A DNA stretch of 44,376 nucleotides, taken from positions 1-44,376 of the forward strand of contig JAKSRX010000005.1 of NCBI GenBank assembly GCA_024403365.1, given 5' to 3'. This stretch comes from Acetatifactor sp. Lineage in GTDB: Bacteria > Bacillota > Clostridia > Lachnospirales > Lachnospiraceae. The number at the start of each line of letters is the position of its first letter. The first letter of the stretch is position 1. The translations under genes were made by a program, and so were the position numbers. A model generated the notes under the pieces. That model saw only the letters and a list, made by a program, of their open reading frames with translations. It made no database searches and was not told where the DNA came from. This document shows positions 37,465-44,376 of this stretch, in pieces.

Positions 37465-37699
37465 CTTTCTTACCGTTGTCTCCGAAGACCTGGGCTACCA
37501 TGCCGTAAGCCCCCTTCACACCGCCGATCGCTCCCAGGAAAAACAGTACTACCGTAAAGAAATTCGTACCCAGTTTCCGGTCCAGCCAGATCCCCAATGC
37601 CGTGGTCATTCCGATGGCCGCGATCATGATAAATCCCAGCTGGCTGATGAGTGTCAGCGTCTGCGCCGTCCTTTTTTTGCTGTTCTCTCTTTTTTTCAT
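37436..37699 (-). CDS. AtpZ/AtpI-family small membrane protein
   Basis: 87 residues with a basic N-terminus, two hydrophobic segments (about 17-36 and 46-70) and a charged tail. The GIWLDRKLGTNFFTVVLFFLGAIGGVKGAY segment is the PF09527 (AtpZ) signature. It is the first gene of the ATP synthase operon, as in many Clostridia and alkaliphiles, where AtpZ has been linked to Mg2+/Ca2+ handling. There is no Shine-Dalgarno before the ATG at 37699, and the -10 of the likely promoter ends seven bases upstream, so the message may be leaderless. Confidence 0.85.
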   Translation of the reverse strand: MKKRENSKKRTAQTLTLISQLGFIMIAAIGMTTALGIWLDRKLGTNFFTVVLFFLGAIGGVKGAYGMVAQVFGDNGKKDDQDSEKGR

Positions 37700-37706
37700 A
37701 CAGAAT

Positions 37707-37735
37707 ATTATACTAGAGGAATCCCTTATTGTCTA
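37707..37735 (-). promoter_or_regulatory. Promoter of the ATP synthase operon
   Basis: On the minus strand TAGACA (37735-37730), 17 bases, TATAAT (37712-37707). The predicted start of transcription (37699-37701) coincides with the atpZ ATG. Confidence 0.7.
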
Positions 37736-37763
37736 GAAAAAACACACTTTTTCTGAAACTACA

Positions 37764-37792
37764 TTGACTTCTTTTTTCGAAGGTTTTAGAAT
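37764..37792 (+). promoter_or_regulatory. Promoter of the DUF402 gene
   Basis: TTGACT (37764-37769), 17 bases, TAGAAT (37787-37792), about 40 bases before the ATG, with GGAGG in the leader. Confidence 0.72.
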
Positions 37793-37831
37793 TTTTTCAA
37801 GGGGATTCTTCCCCGCAAACGGAGGATAAAT

Positions 37832-38311
37832 ATGGACATTACAAAGATATACCGAAGAAGACTGATTCCCGCGGAATGCATCCTGTTAAAGGATGATATT
37901 ATTGTGGACAAAAACGACGAATTTATCGTCACAAAGTGGAAGACCATCAACCCTAAGACCGCTTTTTCCCACGGCTGTTCCTGCTATTTCCTGAACGAAG
38001 GCATCAAGGTCAGCAAATTCCTTCGGGACGACGGCTCCCTGGTGTACTGGTACTGCGATATCGTGGATTATTCCTACGATGAAAGCGAGCAGGCCATGAC
38101 CGTCACCGATCTTCTGGCGGACGTGATCCTCTATCCCGACGGTTCCATGAAGGTAGTGGATCTGGACGAACTGGCGGAGGCTATGGCGCGTGAATTGATC
38201 ACAAAAGAGCAGATGACCGTCTGCCTTCGCAACCTGGATCACCTGCTCTCCATAATTTACAATGATAGATTCGACAGGCTTCAGGCCCGTCTCAATGATG
38301 TGGACTGCTAG
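37832..38311 (+). CDS. DUF402 family protein
   Basis: 159-residue soluble protein of the DUF402 fold, known from nucleoside tri-/diphosphate phosphatases and FAU-1-like nucleases. The core YWYCDIVDYSYDES and VTDLLADVILYPDG are present, with Asp residues (in DIVDY and TDLLAD, and VVDLDEL after it) that in the family hold metal and phosphate. An N-terminal RRRLIPAECILLKDD strand precedes it. The ATG follows GGAGG. Divergent from the atp operon; its stop overlaps the stop of the cell wall hydrolase gene on the other strand by 3-4 bases, with no terminator visible between. Confidence 0.85.
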   Translation: MDITKIYRRRLIPAECILLKDDIIVDKNDEFIVTKWKTINPKTAFSHGCSCYFLNEGIKVSKFLRDDGSLVYWYCDIVDYSYDESEQAMTVTDLLADVILYPDGSMKVVDLDELAEAMARELITKEQMTVCLRNLDHLLSIIYNDRFDRLQARLNDVDC

Positions 38312-39504
38312 TAGAAAATATGTCCGCCTATGGTAATGCCGGTCAGTCCTTCTACCGGTCTTCGGAAATACACGCAGGTACCTACGTTTGTCTTTCCGCC
38401 CATTGCTTCGTCAGCTGCCTGATAGCAGGCTGCCGTTGCTTTATCTGATGCAAGAGCCAGTGCAAGTCGGCCGCTGGAGGCCGGTGAGAACTGGCTTTTT
38501 TGATATACGACTCCTGTGACGGTGTCCGGATATCTGGAACTCAAAACACGGTTCATGATAACGCTTCCCACCGCAAGTTTTCCTTCGTAGGGTTCTCCGC
38601 CGGCTTCACAGTAAATGATATTAGCCATCAGCTTTCTGTCCCCTTCCGCGAAGGTCACCTGGGAGATATCTCTCCAGGTACTGTTTGCCGCAAGCTGGGA
38701 CAGAGCCATCTCTTCTTCCAGCTTTTTCTTCAGATACTTCAGATCCTTCTCGGCTTTCTTCAGTTCTTCCTCGTATTCCTTTGCCCTCTTTTCGGCGTCG
38801 GATATCTGACCTTTATACTTGTTCAGAGAAGCTTTTACCTTGGAGATCAGCTCATCGATCTTGGCTTCCTCTTCCTTGGTCTGGCTCTTCAGAACTTCCA
38901 GTTCCTCACGCTCCACCTGAAGCTTCGCCTCCATCTCTTCGCAAGCCATACGATAGCTGGTATATTCATCCATCACCTGTCTGTCATAGGCTGCCACCTT
39001 CTCGATATAATCGGCGGTATTCAGGACTTTTGAAAGATTTCTCTCCTTCAAAAGCGCGTTCAGGTAACTCTTCTCTTTGTTTTCGTACATATAGCGGGCT
39101 TTCTCGATCATGTACCTGTAGTACCATTCCTCGATGCCCTGGGCGTCCTCCAGATTGACCGTAGCATCGCTGATCTCCGATTCCTTGGTCATGATCTGTT
39201 CCTCCAGATCCGTAAGGCGCTCCACCACTTCCTGCATCTGACTGTTCAATTCATCCAGTTCCTTCTGCAGTTCCTTGGCTTCCCCCTTCAGTCCCGAAAG
39301 GGTCTTATCATTTTCCTTGTCTTTCTCCTGCAGCGCCAGCTTATCCTTTTCAAGCTGCTCGATCTTCTCCTGAGTACTGGGAGCCGCAGACACCACAAGT
39401 ACGCCGGAGAGGTTCACGTCCTCCCCGACGTTAGGTAAACTTCCCGTAAGAAGTGCGATCATAAGGCAAATTGCCACCTTTTTACCACTTCTGAATACTT
39501 TCAA
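38308..39504 (-). CDS. Secreted coiled-coil cell wall hydrolase (SleB-type catalytic domain)
   Basis: 398 residues. Signal peptide about 1-40 (cleavage near VVSA-AP), then a long coiled coil (about 42-270, PcsB/CwlO-like), then a C-terminal Hydrolase_2/SleB lytic domain (about 280-398) with the catalytic Glu in IIYCEAGGEPYEGKLAVGSV. The architecture suggests a peptidoglycan hydrolase held inactive or recruited through its coiled coil, as for PcsB/CwlO with FtsEX; the SleB domain usually cuts at MurNAc or muramic-lactam residues. It follows the dCMP deaminase gene by 28 nt. Growth-related wall turnover is more likely than germination because of the coiled coil and housekeeping neighbours, but this is inference. 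Confidence 0.9.
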   Translation of the reverse strand: MKVFRSGKKVAICLMIALLTGSLPNVGEDVNLSGVLVVSAAPSTQEKIEQLEKDKLALQEKDKENDKTLSGLKGEAKELQKELDELNSQMQEVVERLTDLEEQIMTKESEISDATVNLEDAQGIEEWYYRYMIEKARYMYENKEKSYLNALLKERNLSKVLNTADYIEKVAAYDRQVMDEYTSYRMACEEMEAKLQVEREELEVLKSQTKEEEAKIDELISKVKASLNKYKGQISDAEKRAKEYEEELKKAEKDLKYLKKKLEEEMALSQLAANSTWRDISQVTFAEGDRKLMANIIYCEAGGEPYEGKLAVGSVIMNRVLSSRYPDTVTGVVYQKSQFSPASSGRLALALASDKATAACYQAADEAMGGKTNVGTCVYFRRPVEGLTGITIGGHIFY

Positions 39505-39532
39505 ATAACTTTCCTTTCATTCCATAAAACAA

Positions 39533-40015
39533 CTAGACCCGGATCCGAATCTCCCTCTCGGAATGATGATAGGGAACATATTTCACACCCGCTGCATCGA
39601 ACATTTTCTTTGCCGCGCGGTTGCCGTCGGTTCCTTCGTATTTATCGCTGTCATACACAACGGTGCGGATGCCCGCCTGAATGATGGCTTTCGCACACTC
39701 ATTGCAGGGGAAGAGAGACACGTAAAGTTTGGTGCCCTCCAGAGATCCTCCTCTGTAATTGAGGATCGCATTCAGTTCGCTGTGTGTAACATACACATAT
39801 TTGGTCTCCAGCGCTTCGCCTTCTCTGTCCCAGGGGAAATCCTCGTCGGAACAGCCGTTGGGGAAACCGTTATATCCCATGGAGAGTATCTTGTTGTCAC
39901 TGCTTACGATGCAGGCGCCCACCTGAGTGTTGGGATCCTTGGATCGCATGCCGGACAGATGGGCAACGCCCATGAAATACTCATCCCAGCTGATATAGTC
40001 CTGTCTTTTATTCAT
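39533..40015 (-). CDS. Deoxycytidylate deaminase (dCMP deaminase)
   Basis: 160-residue zinc enzyme turning dCMP into dUMP for thymidylate synthesis (ComEB family). The zinc site is His78 with catalytic Glu80 in THSELNA, and Pro103-Cys104-Cys107 in FPCNECAK. It lies 14 nt after upp, a common pairing of pyrimidine salvage genes. A late-competence role as in B. subtilis ComEB is possible but not shown by context. Confidence 0.94.
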   Translation of the reverse strand: MNKRQDYISWDEYFMGVAHLSGMRSKDPNTQVGACIVSSDNKILSMGYNGFPNGCSDEDFPWDREGEALETKYVYVTHSELNAILNYRGGSLEGTKLYVSLFPCNECAKAIIQAGIRTVVYDSDKYEGTDGNRAAKKMFDAAGVKYVPYHHSEREIRIRV

Positions 40016-40029
40016 AGTTTCCTCGCTGC

Positions 40030-40659
40030 TTACTTTGTGCCGAAGATACGGTCTCCTGCATCGCCGAGACCGGGAACGATATAGCCGTGGTCGTTGAGCT
40101 TCTCATCCAGAGAGCCAACATACATATCTACATCGGGATGTGCTTCCTGCATTGCCTTGATTCCTTCGGGAGCAGCAATGATGCACATGAAGTGAATATT
40201 CTTGCAGCCCTTGTCCTTCAGCATCTGGATCGCAGCTACGCTGGAACCGCCGGTAGCCAGCATGGGATCTACTACGAATACTTCTCTCTCTGCGCAGTCT
40301 GCGGGCAGCTTGCAGTAATATTCAACAGGCTTTAAAGTCTCGGGATCTCTGTAGAGACCGATGTGACCGATCTTTGCAGCGGGGATCAGGTTCAGAACGC
40401 CGTCAACCATGCCCAGACCTGCACGCAGGATGGGGATGATCGCCATCTTCTTACCCTTCAGTTCCTTAACGGTAGTGTCGCAGATAGGAGTGGTGATCTG
40501 TACATCATCCAGTTTCAGATCTCTGGTTGCCTCATAGCAGATCAGCATTGCGATCTCGCTGATGGTCTGACGGAAATCCTTGGTACCTGTGTCTGTTCTT
40601 CTGATAAATCCGATCTTGTGCTGGATCAAAGGATGATCCATAATAACTACTTTTGCCAT
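40030..40659 (-). CDS. upp: Uracil phosphoribosyltransferase
   Basis: Salvage enzyme: uracil + PRPP gives UMP + PPi (209 residues, typical). The PRPP-binding loop [10 protein letters not shown] is at 130-139; the uracil-site region [16 protein letters not shown] is at the C-terminus, and ILRAGLGM is in place. It links to the prs product at 23068 by pathway. In operon with rpiB upstream (39 nt) and dCMP deaminase downstream. Confidence 0.98.
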   Translation of the reverse strand: MAKVVIMDHPLIQHKIGFIRRTDTGTKDFRQTISEIAMLICYEATRDLKLDDVQITTPICDTTVKELKGKKMAIIPILRAGLGMVDGVLNLIPAAKIGHIGLYRDPETLKPVEYYCKLPADCAEREVFVVDPMLATGGSSVAAIQMLKDKGCKNIHFMCIIAAPEGIKAMQEAHPDVDMYVGSLDEKLNDHGYIVPGLGDAGDRIFGTK

Positions 40660-40698
40660 TTGAAGTGCCTCCTCATATGTTTTATAGTTTTTGATTGC

Positions 40699-41127
40699 TT
40701 AATCTTCCAGCATATTTACTCGTCTGATGTGCTTTTCCTCCTCGGAGAAAGGAGTGTTCAAGAAAATCTCCACGATTTCCAATGCAAGATTGACACCGAT
40801 CATAGCCCCACCCAGAGCCAGTACGTTTGCATTGTTGTGAAGTCTTGTCATCTTTGCGGAAAGAGGCTCGGAACAAAGTGCGCAGCGCACTCCGGGAACC
40901 TTGTTTGCAGCGATGCTGATACCGATACCGGTGGTGCAGATCACGATACCCTTCTCGCAGGTGCCGTCTGCTACAGCCTTTGCCACTGCCTTACCGTATA
41001 CGGGATAGTCTACAGATGCCTTGCTGTCGCATCCGTAATCCGTGTAAGGAATGTTCTTCTCCTTCAAATACTCGACTACTTTGACCTTCAGGTCATATCC
41101 GCCGTGATCACTTCCGATTGCTATCAT
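40699..41127 (-). CDS. rpiB: Ribose-5-phosphate isomerase B
   Basis: Interconverts ribose 5-phosphate and ribulose 5-phosphate in the pentose phosphate pathway (142 residues). Active-site residues: Asp7-His8 in GSDHGG, base Cys64 in CTTGIGISIAANK, and His97-Asn98 in RLHNNANVL. It lies 31 nt after the threonylcarbamoyl-AMP synthase gene and upstream of upp, a grouping widespread in Firmicutes. Confidence 0.97.
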   Translation of the reverse strand: MIAIGSDHGGYDLKVKVVEYLKEKNIPYTDYGCDSKASVDYPVYGKAVAKAVADGTCEKGIVICTTGIGISIAANKVPGVRCALCSEPLSAKMTRLHNNANVLALGGAMIGVNLALEIVEIFLNTPFSEEEKHIRRVNMLED

Positions 41128-41158
41128 ATTAATTTAATCCCTCCAATACCTTTTTGAT

Positions 41159-42226
41159 CTATTGTAACCTGACTACCTTGTGGCCTGCAGCCTTCAGCAG
41201 TCTGTTCATAATAGCCTGTCCCAGACCGTGACTGGAAAAACTTTCCGAGTACATCCGGTCGATCTGTTCATCGTCAAACTCACGAAGCGCCGTGAACAGA
41301 TGTCTTGCAATGCATTCTTCATCAGCGCGGCTTCCCACACATTTCACGGAATCCGCCTCATACTTGTCCCGATTCTCCTCGGTGGCAATGATGCCGGTGC
41401 GCAGATGGTTTGCACGATCTGCCGCAGTCTGTGCATTGATATATTTTACTACAGCCTCTGCATCGCCTTCCACGATCACCAATTCTCCCTTGGGAGCGTA
41501 ATGTCTGTATTTCATACCCGGAGCCTTGGGAGCCTGTCCGCTGTCCGCCGTCAAAATTGTGACATCCGTGTCAACTTTTCCAAGTACCTCCGCCAGCATA
41601 TCCGCAGTCACATAACCGGGGCGCAGGATCTGCGGGGGATCCACCGTCATATCGATGATGGTAGACTCCAGTCCGATCCCCACTTCGCCGCCGTCGATGA
41701 TCATCTCGATACGGCCCTGCATGTCTTCTTCCACATACTTCGCCACGGTAGGGCTGGGCCTGCCGGAGCGATTGGCGCTGGGTGCCGCGATATATCCGCC
41801 GCTGTATTCGATCAGTTTCTGTGCTGTCTTATGAGAAGGGAGAGGAACCGCCACGGTATCCAATCCGCCGGTGGTCTCATAAGGGACCTTCTCTGCCTTA
41901 TGAAAGATCATAGTCAGAGGTCCCGGCCAGAAAGCCTTTGCCGCGCGCATTGCCGCCTCAGGCAGTTCGGAAACGATCTCCTTCAGGTCCTCCAGATCAC
42001 AGATATGAATGATCAGAGGATTGTCGGAGGGTCTTCCCTTGGCAGCATAGATCTTCTGGGAAGATGTGGGATTCAATCCGTCTCCGCCCAGTCCGTACAC
42101 CGTCTCTGTGGGAAAAGCCACCAGACCGCCGTTCTTTATGATGTTGCCTGCTTCCCGAAGCGCAGCATCCTCCCGGGGAGAAAACTCCTGCGCATCCTGT
42201 CTGATTCTGACTGTTACTGTTTCCAT
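41159..42226 (-). CDS. Threonylcarbamoyl-AMP synthase (Sua5/YwlC type)
   Basis: First enzyme of the N6-threonylcarbamoyladenosine (t6A) pathway for tRNAs that read ANN codons: threonine, bicarbonate and ATP give threonylcarbamoyl-AMP. The YrdC domain (about 20-210) has PTETVYGLGGDG, YAAKGRPSDNPLIIHI and APSANRSGRPSPT; the C-terminal Sua5 domain (about 235-355) is present, so this is the long Sua5/YwlC form (355 residues), not the short TsaC. It appears to lead the rpiB-upp-dCMP deaminase-hydrolase operon. Confidence 0.95.
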   Translation of the reverse strand: METVTVRIRQDAQEFSPREDAALREAGNIIKNGGLVAFPTETVYGLGGDGLNPTSSQKIYAAKGRPSDNPLIIHICDLEDLKEIVSELPEAAMRAAKAFWPGPLTMIFHKAEKVPYETTGGLDTVAVPLPSHKTAQKLIEYSGGYIAAPSANRSGRPSPTVAKYVEEDMQGRIEMIIDGGEVGIGLESTIIDMTVDPPQILRPGYVTADMLAEVLGKVDTDVTILTADSGQAPKAPGMKYRHYAPKGELVIVEGDAEAVVKYINAQTAADRANHLRTGIIATEENRDKYEADSVKCVGSRADEECIARHLFTALREFDDEQIDRMYSESFSSHGLGQAIMNRLLKAAGHKVVRLQ

Positions 42227-42268
42227 CTTCTTTGTTTCAGCACTTCCTCAATAAGCATACTTAGATGA

Positions 42269-42277
42269 AGTATACCA
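42269..42277 (-). promoter_or_regulatory. Extended -10 promoter of the threonylcarbamoyl-AMP synthase operon
   Basis: On the minus strand TG, one base, TATACT (42274-42269). The -35 (TTCCTT) is weak. It lies 43 bases before the start codon. Confidence 0.5.
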
Positions 42278-42300
42278 CATTCCTCTCAAAAAAGGAAGAG

Positions 42301-43005
42301 TCAGTCTGTTTTGTTCAAATACTGCAGAACAGCCACGCAGATATTCCAGGCGATCCTCTCCTGATATTCCCGTTCCGTAAGCTTCTGTGCCTCCTCCGGA
42401 TTGGTCAGAAATCCGCACTCTGCGATCACGCAGGGGGCTCCGGAATACCGCAGAAGATAATAGGTGTCATTGGCTTTGATCTCCCTGTGATTGTCTGGAT
42501 CCACCTTGGCGATCAGCCTGTTCTGGATACATTCCGCCAGCTGTTTTCCCCGGATACTTCCCTGATAATAGAAGACCTGAGCCCCGCGGACGCTCTCCTC
42601 GGGATAACTGTTCTGATGAATGCTCACCACTGCTGCCGGTGCAGCCTTCTCCATCACTTTCACCCGATTCGCCATGTCCTCCTTCTTCCGAAAGCCCGCC
42701 TCATTTCCGTCCGCGGACTCATCTTCCGTTCTTGTCATAATGACACATATATCCTCCGCCTCCAGATAGGTCTGCAACAGGTGGGCGATCTCTAAATTGA
42801 TATCCTTTTCCAACTTACCGTTTACCCCGATCTTACCGGGATCCGCCCCGCCGTGTCCCGCATCCACTACCACTCGTTTCTTCGGTTTTTCTACGCTGTT
42901 TCCCTGCACAGCCCGATACTCCGGTCTGTTATAAATTTCCAATGCAATTACCGCAAGCGATATCAAAAACACCGCTCCCAAAGCTTTTTTATTTTGTCTC
43001 TTCAC
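42301..43005 (-). CDS. N-acetylmuramoyl-L-alanine amidase, CwlD-like
   Basis: Amidase_3 zinc enzyme that cuts the bond between muramic acid and the peptide stem (234 residues). An N-terminal membrane anchor (about 8-25) is followed by the catalytic domain: His51 in DAGHGG, Glu66 in GKLEKDINL, His130 in VSIHQNS and Glu196 in ECGFLTN. The length and N-terminal anchor resemble sporulation amidase CwlD, which makes muramic lactam for spore cortex; a vegetative amidase cannot be excluded. Start is a GTG at 43005 with a poor ribosome site, so the start is less certain. Confidence 0.9.
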   Translation of the reverse strand: MKRQNKKALGAVFLISLAVIALEIYNRPEYRAVQGNSVEKPKKRVVVDAGHGGADPGKIGVNGKLEKDINLEIAHLLQTYLEAEDICVIMTRTEDESADGNEAGFRKKEDMANRVKVMEKAAPAAVVSIHQNSYPEESVRGAQVFYYQGSIRGKQLAECIQNRLIAKVDPDNHREIKANDTYYLLRYSGAPCVIAECGFLTNPEEAQKLTEREYQERIAWNICVAVLQYLNKTD

Positions 43006-43059
43006 GCTTATATACTCTCGCCGTTTTTACAAGTATATTCGCGTTCTTTTCAATGATGT

Positions 43060-43090
43060 AAAAAGAGCCCCGAGGCATTCCCCGAGGCTC
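43060..43090 (-). terminator. Terminator of the GH18 protein gene
   Basis: 11-bp stem (43065-43075 with 43080-43090; two G-T pairs on the transcribed strand), four-base loop, then five Ts on the minus strand. It separates the GH18 gene from the amidase gene. Confidence 0.92.
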
Positions 43091-43106
43091 TGACTCTTTT
43101 CGTTAT

Positions 43107-44376
43107 TTACTTCATCTGAGCAAACATCTGCACCAGATTCCAGGTCTCCGGTGTTCCGTATCCCAGTCTCCAGACCGCAACACCGCCTAATTTGTGGGCA
43201 GCCATCACGTTGATCTTTGTCTGCAGAGATTTTTCGTCCTCGAGCCAGATCTGGTAGGTAGCGCTGCCGCTCTCCCATTCCAGATAATTCTGGCAGGTCT
43301 CCTCGTCCCACTCGGGCTCTCTGCCTGTTCTGCTTAAGAAATCATCCGTGTTCACGATGGTGATATAAGAATCCGTCACTTCCGCACCTTCCGTTTTCCA
43401 CAAAATGGTATAGAAGGGAAGGGCATTGATCAGCTTCTCCGCAGGCACATTTTTCGCCAGCGTCTTCTCGATTCCCTCGGTGACAAAATTGATGCTTGCC
43501 ACGCTTCCGGGATTTTTGCAGCCATGCCAGTGTTCATCGTAACCCATCAGCACCACATAGTCCGCAAACTCGCCCTGTACATCCAGTCGATAGTAGGTAT
43601 TGCCCTCATTGGGCATATAGTTATCCACGGAAAGGATGAGACCGTTCTGTCTTGTGAGGATGGATAACTCTCGAATGAACTGTACATAATAGGGGCCTGC
43701 ATCTCTGGTCACTTCCTCGAAGTCCAGGTTGATGCCGTCCAGGCCAAGAGACAGCGCGGTCTCTACGATTCTTTGCTCCAGTGCCTTTCTCTTCTCTGTG
43801 ATGCAGAGATTATTATAAGTGCTGACCTCATTTCCGGTCTCGTTCTTGTAATTGAAATTATCCCATACGCCCCAAACTGCAATGCCCTTGCTGTGGGCCT
43901 TCTTCACATAGCTCTCGGAGGCGAAGGATCTGAAAGTACCCTCGTCGTCTGTCAGGCTGAACCAGGTAGGTGCGATCACATTGATGCCCTTGCCTTCCTG
44001 CAGCATGGCATCCAATGTATCGTTGCCGCCCACACCGCCGATGGAATGCCAGCCCAGCACTACCTTGCCATTCATTTTCAGGGACTCTGCCACGCCGGGA
44101 ACATAGGTGGTATCTATCACTGTCAGCTCGCCGCTCAGGTTGCCAAGACGCTTATTCTCAATATAACCGATGATGGAATCGGAGGTCTTGACCTTGGTCC
44201 AGTTCTCCATCTCCTCCAGAAGCACCACAGACTCTCCCTGCTTCACTTCGCGGAGAATGGGGCTCTTGATGCCGCCCTTGGTACGGATCTCCGTGTCCTT
44301 ATTGACGGTATAGACCTCATCCGTTCTACCTTCCAGGTCCAACTGGATATGCTTCTCGAATCGCTTGCATCGGAAG
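43107..44376 (-). CDS. GH18 glycosidase with SH3-like domain (5' end off the window)
   Basis: At least 423 residues are visible and the frame stays open to the right edge, so the N-terminus is missing. An SH3b-like region (EIRTKGGIKSPILREV ... NWTKVKTSDSIIGYI) precedes a glycosyl hydrolase 18 barrel with the catalytic DGINLDFEE signature (the DxxDxDxE motif, Glu as acid) and MGYDEHW. This is the arrangement of spore-cortex and germination hydrolases such as YaaH/SleL-like proteins and of related wall glucosaminidases. The next gene on the strand is a CwlD-like amidase, which fits a role in wall or cortex remodelling. No upstream anchor can be seen because of the cut. Confidence 0.9.
   Translation of the reverse strand, partial: FRCKRFEKHIQLDLEGRTDEVYTVNKDTEIRTKGGIKSPILREVKQGESVVLLEEMENWTKVKTSDSIIGYIENKRLGNLSGELTVIDTTYVPGVAESLKMNGKVVLGWHSIGGVGGNDTLDAMLQEGKGINVIAPTWFSLTDDEGTFRSFASESYVKKAHSKGIAVWGVWDNFNYKNETGNEVSTYNNLCITEKRKALEQRIVETALSLGLDGINLDFEEVTRDAGPYYVQFIRELSILTRQNGLILSVDNYMPNEGNTYYRLDVQGEFADYVVLMGYDEHWHGCKNPGSVASINFVTEGIEKTLAKNVPAEKLINALPFYTILWKTEGAEVTDSYITIVNTDDFLSRTGREPEWDEETCQNYLEWESGSATYQIWLEDEKSLQTKINVMAAHKLGGVAVWRLGYGTPETWNLVQMFAQMK

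Noticed and set aside
42283..42310. Weak hairpin with Ts after the amidase gene
   Set aside because: The stem is only about four pairs and the T-run lies in the loop, so it is not a credible terminator.

Overview
The window looks like a chromosomal segment of a Firmicute of class Clostridia, most likely family Lachnospiraceae. This is inferred from gene content: a GlgC/GlgD pair followed by SpoVG, DnaD- and DnaC/DnaI-type replication proteins, a pth-mfd pair, BioY and QueT vitamin/queuosine-precursor transporters, a DUF4125 protein, an aldo/keto reductase with a ferredoxin tail, and an F-type ATP synthase whose c subunit carries a sodium-binding signature. Shine-Dalgarno sites are strong and promoters are often of extended -10 type. 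I saw no rRNA, tRNA, CRISPR, transposase or phage gene.

Layout. 1-5857 (minus strand): one long operon with a DUF4125 protein, an Fe-S aldo/keto reductase, a small Cys-rich lipoprotein, an aldose-1-epimerase-like protein and a carbohydrate ABC transporter (ATPase, two permeases; the last runs off the left edge). Its roughly 190-nt leader has a possible leader peptide and two competing hairpins. 5898-12007: a 33-residue protein, an acyltransferase-3 membrane protein, a two-esterase operon, a 70-residue helical protein and an NSS-family sodium symporter. 12011-16521: mfd, pth and spoVG. 16539-18928: glgC-glgD, apparently co-transcribed with spoVG. 19244-24295: murC, then a 300-bp region with seven DnaA-box-like 9-mers, then dnaD-like, dnaC-like and a divergent prs. 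24301-26217: bioY behind a candidate BirA operator, a small membrane-anchored protein, and queT behind a preQ1-I-like riboswitch.

26280-37735 (minus): a long transcription unit starting with atpZ-atpI-atpB-atpE-atpF-atpH-atpA-atpG-atpD-atpC and apparently running on through a conserved hypothetical gene, a methyltransferase and an 842-residue membrane-anchored protein with a degenerate papain-like C-terminal domain. 37832-38311 is a DUF402 gene. 38308-42226 (minus): threonylcarbamoyl-AMP synthase, rpiB, upp, dCMP deaminase and a SleB-type cell wall hydrolase. 42301-44376 (minus): a CwlD-like amidase and a GH18 protein cut by the right edge.

Most of the window is housekeeping: energy coupling, replication initiation, nucleotide salvage, glycogen synthesis and wall turnover. 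The least explained parts are the leader at 5632-5857, the DnaA-box cluster at 20621-20788, the apparently leaderless start of the atp operon, and the small or hypothetical proteins. No clear new multi-gene system was found. Motifs and coordinates were read by eye from the sequence; no database search was run.
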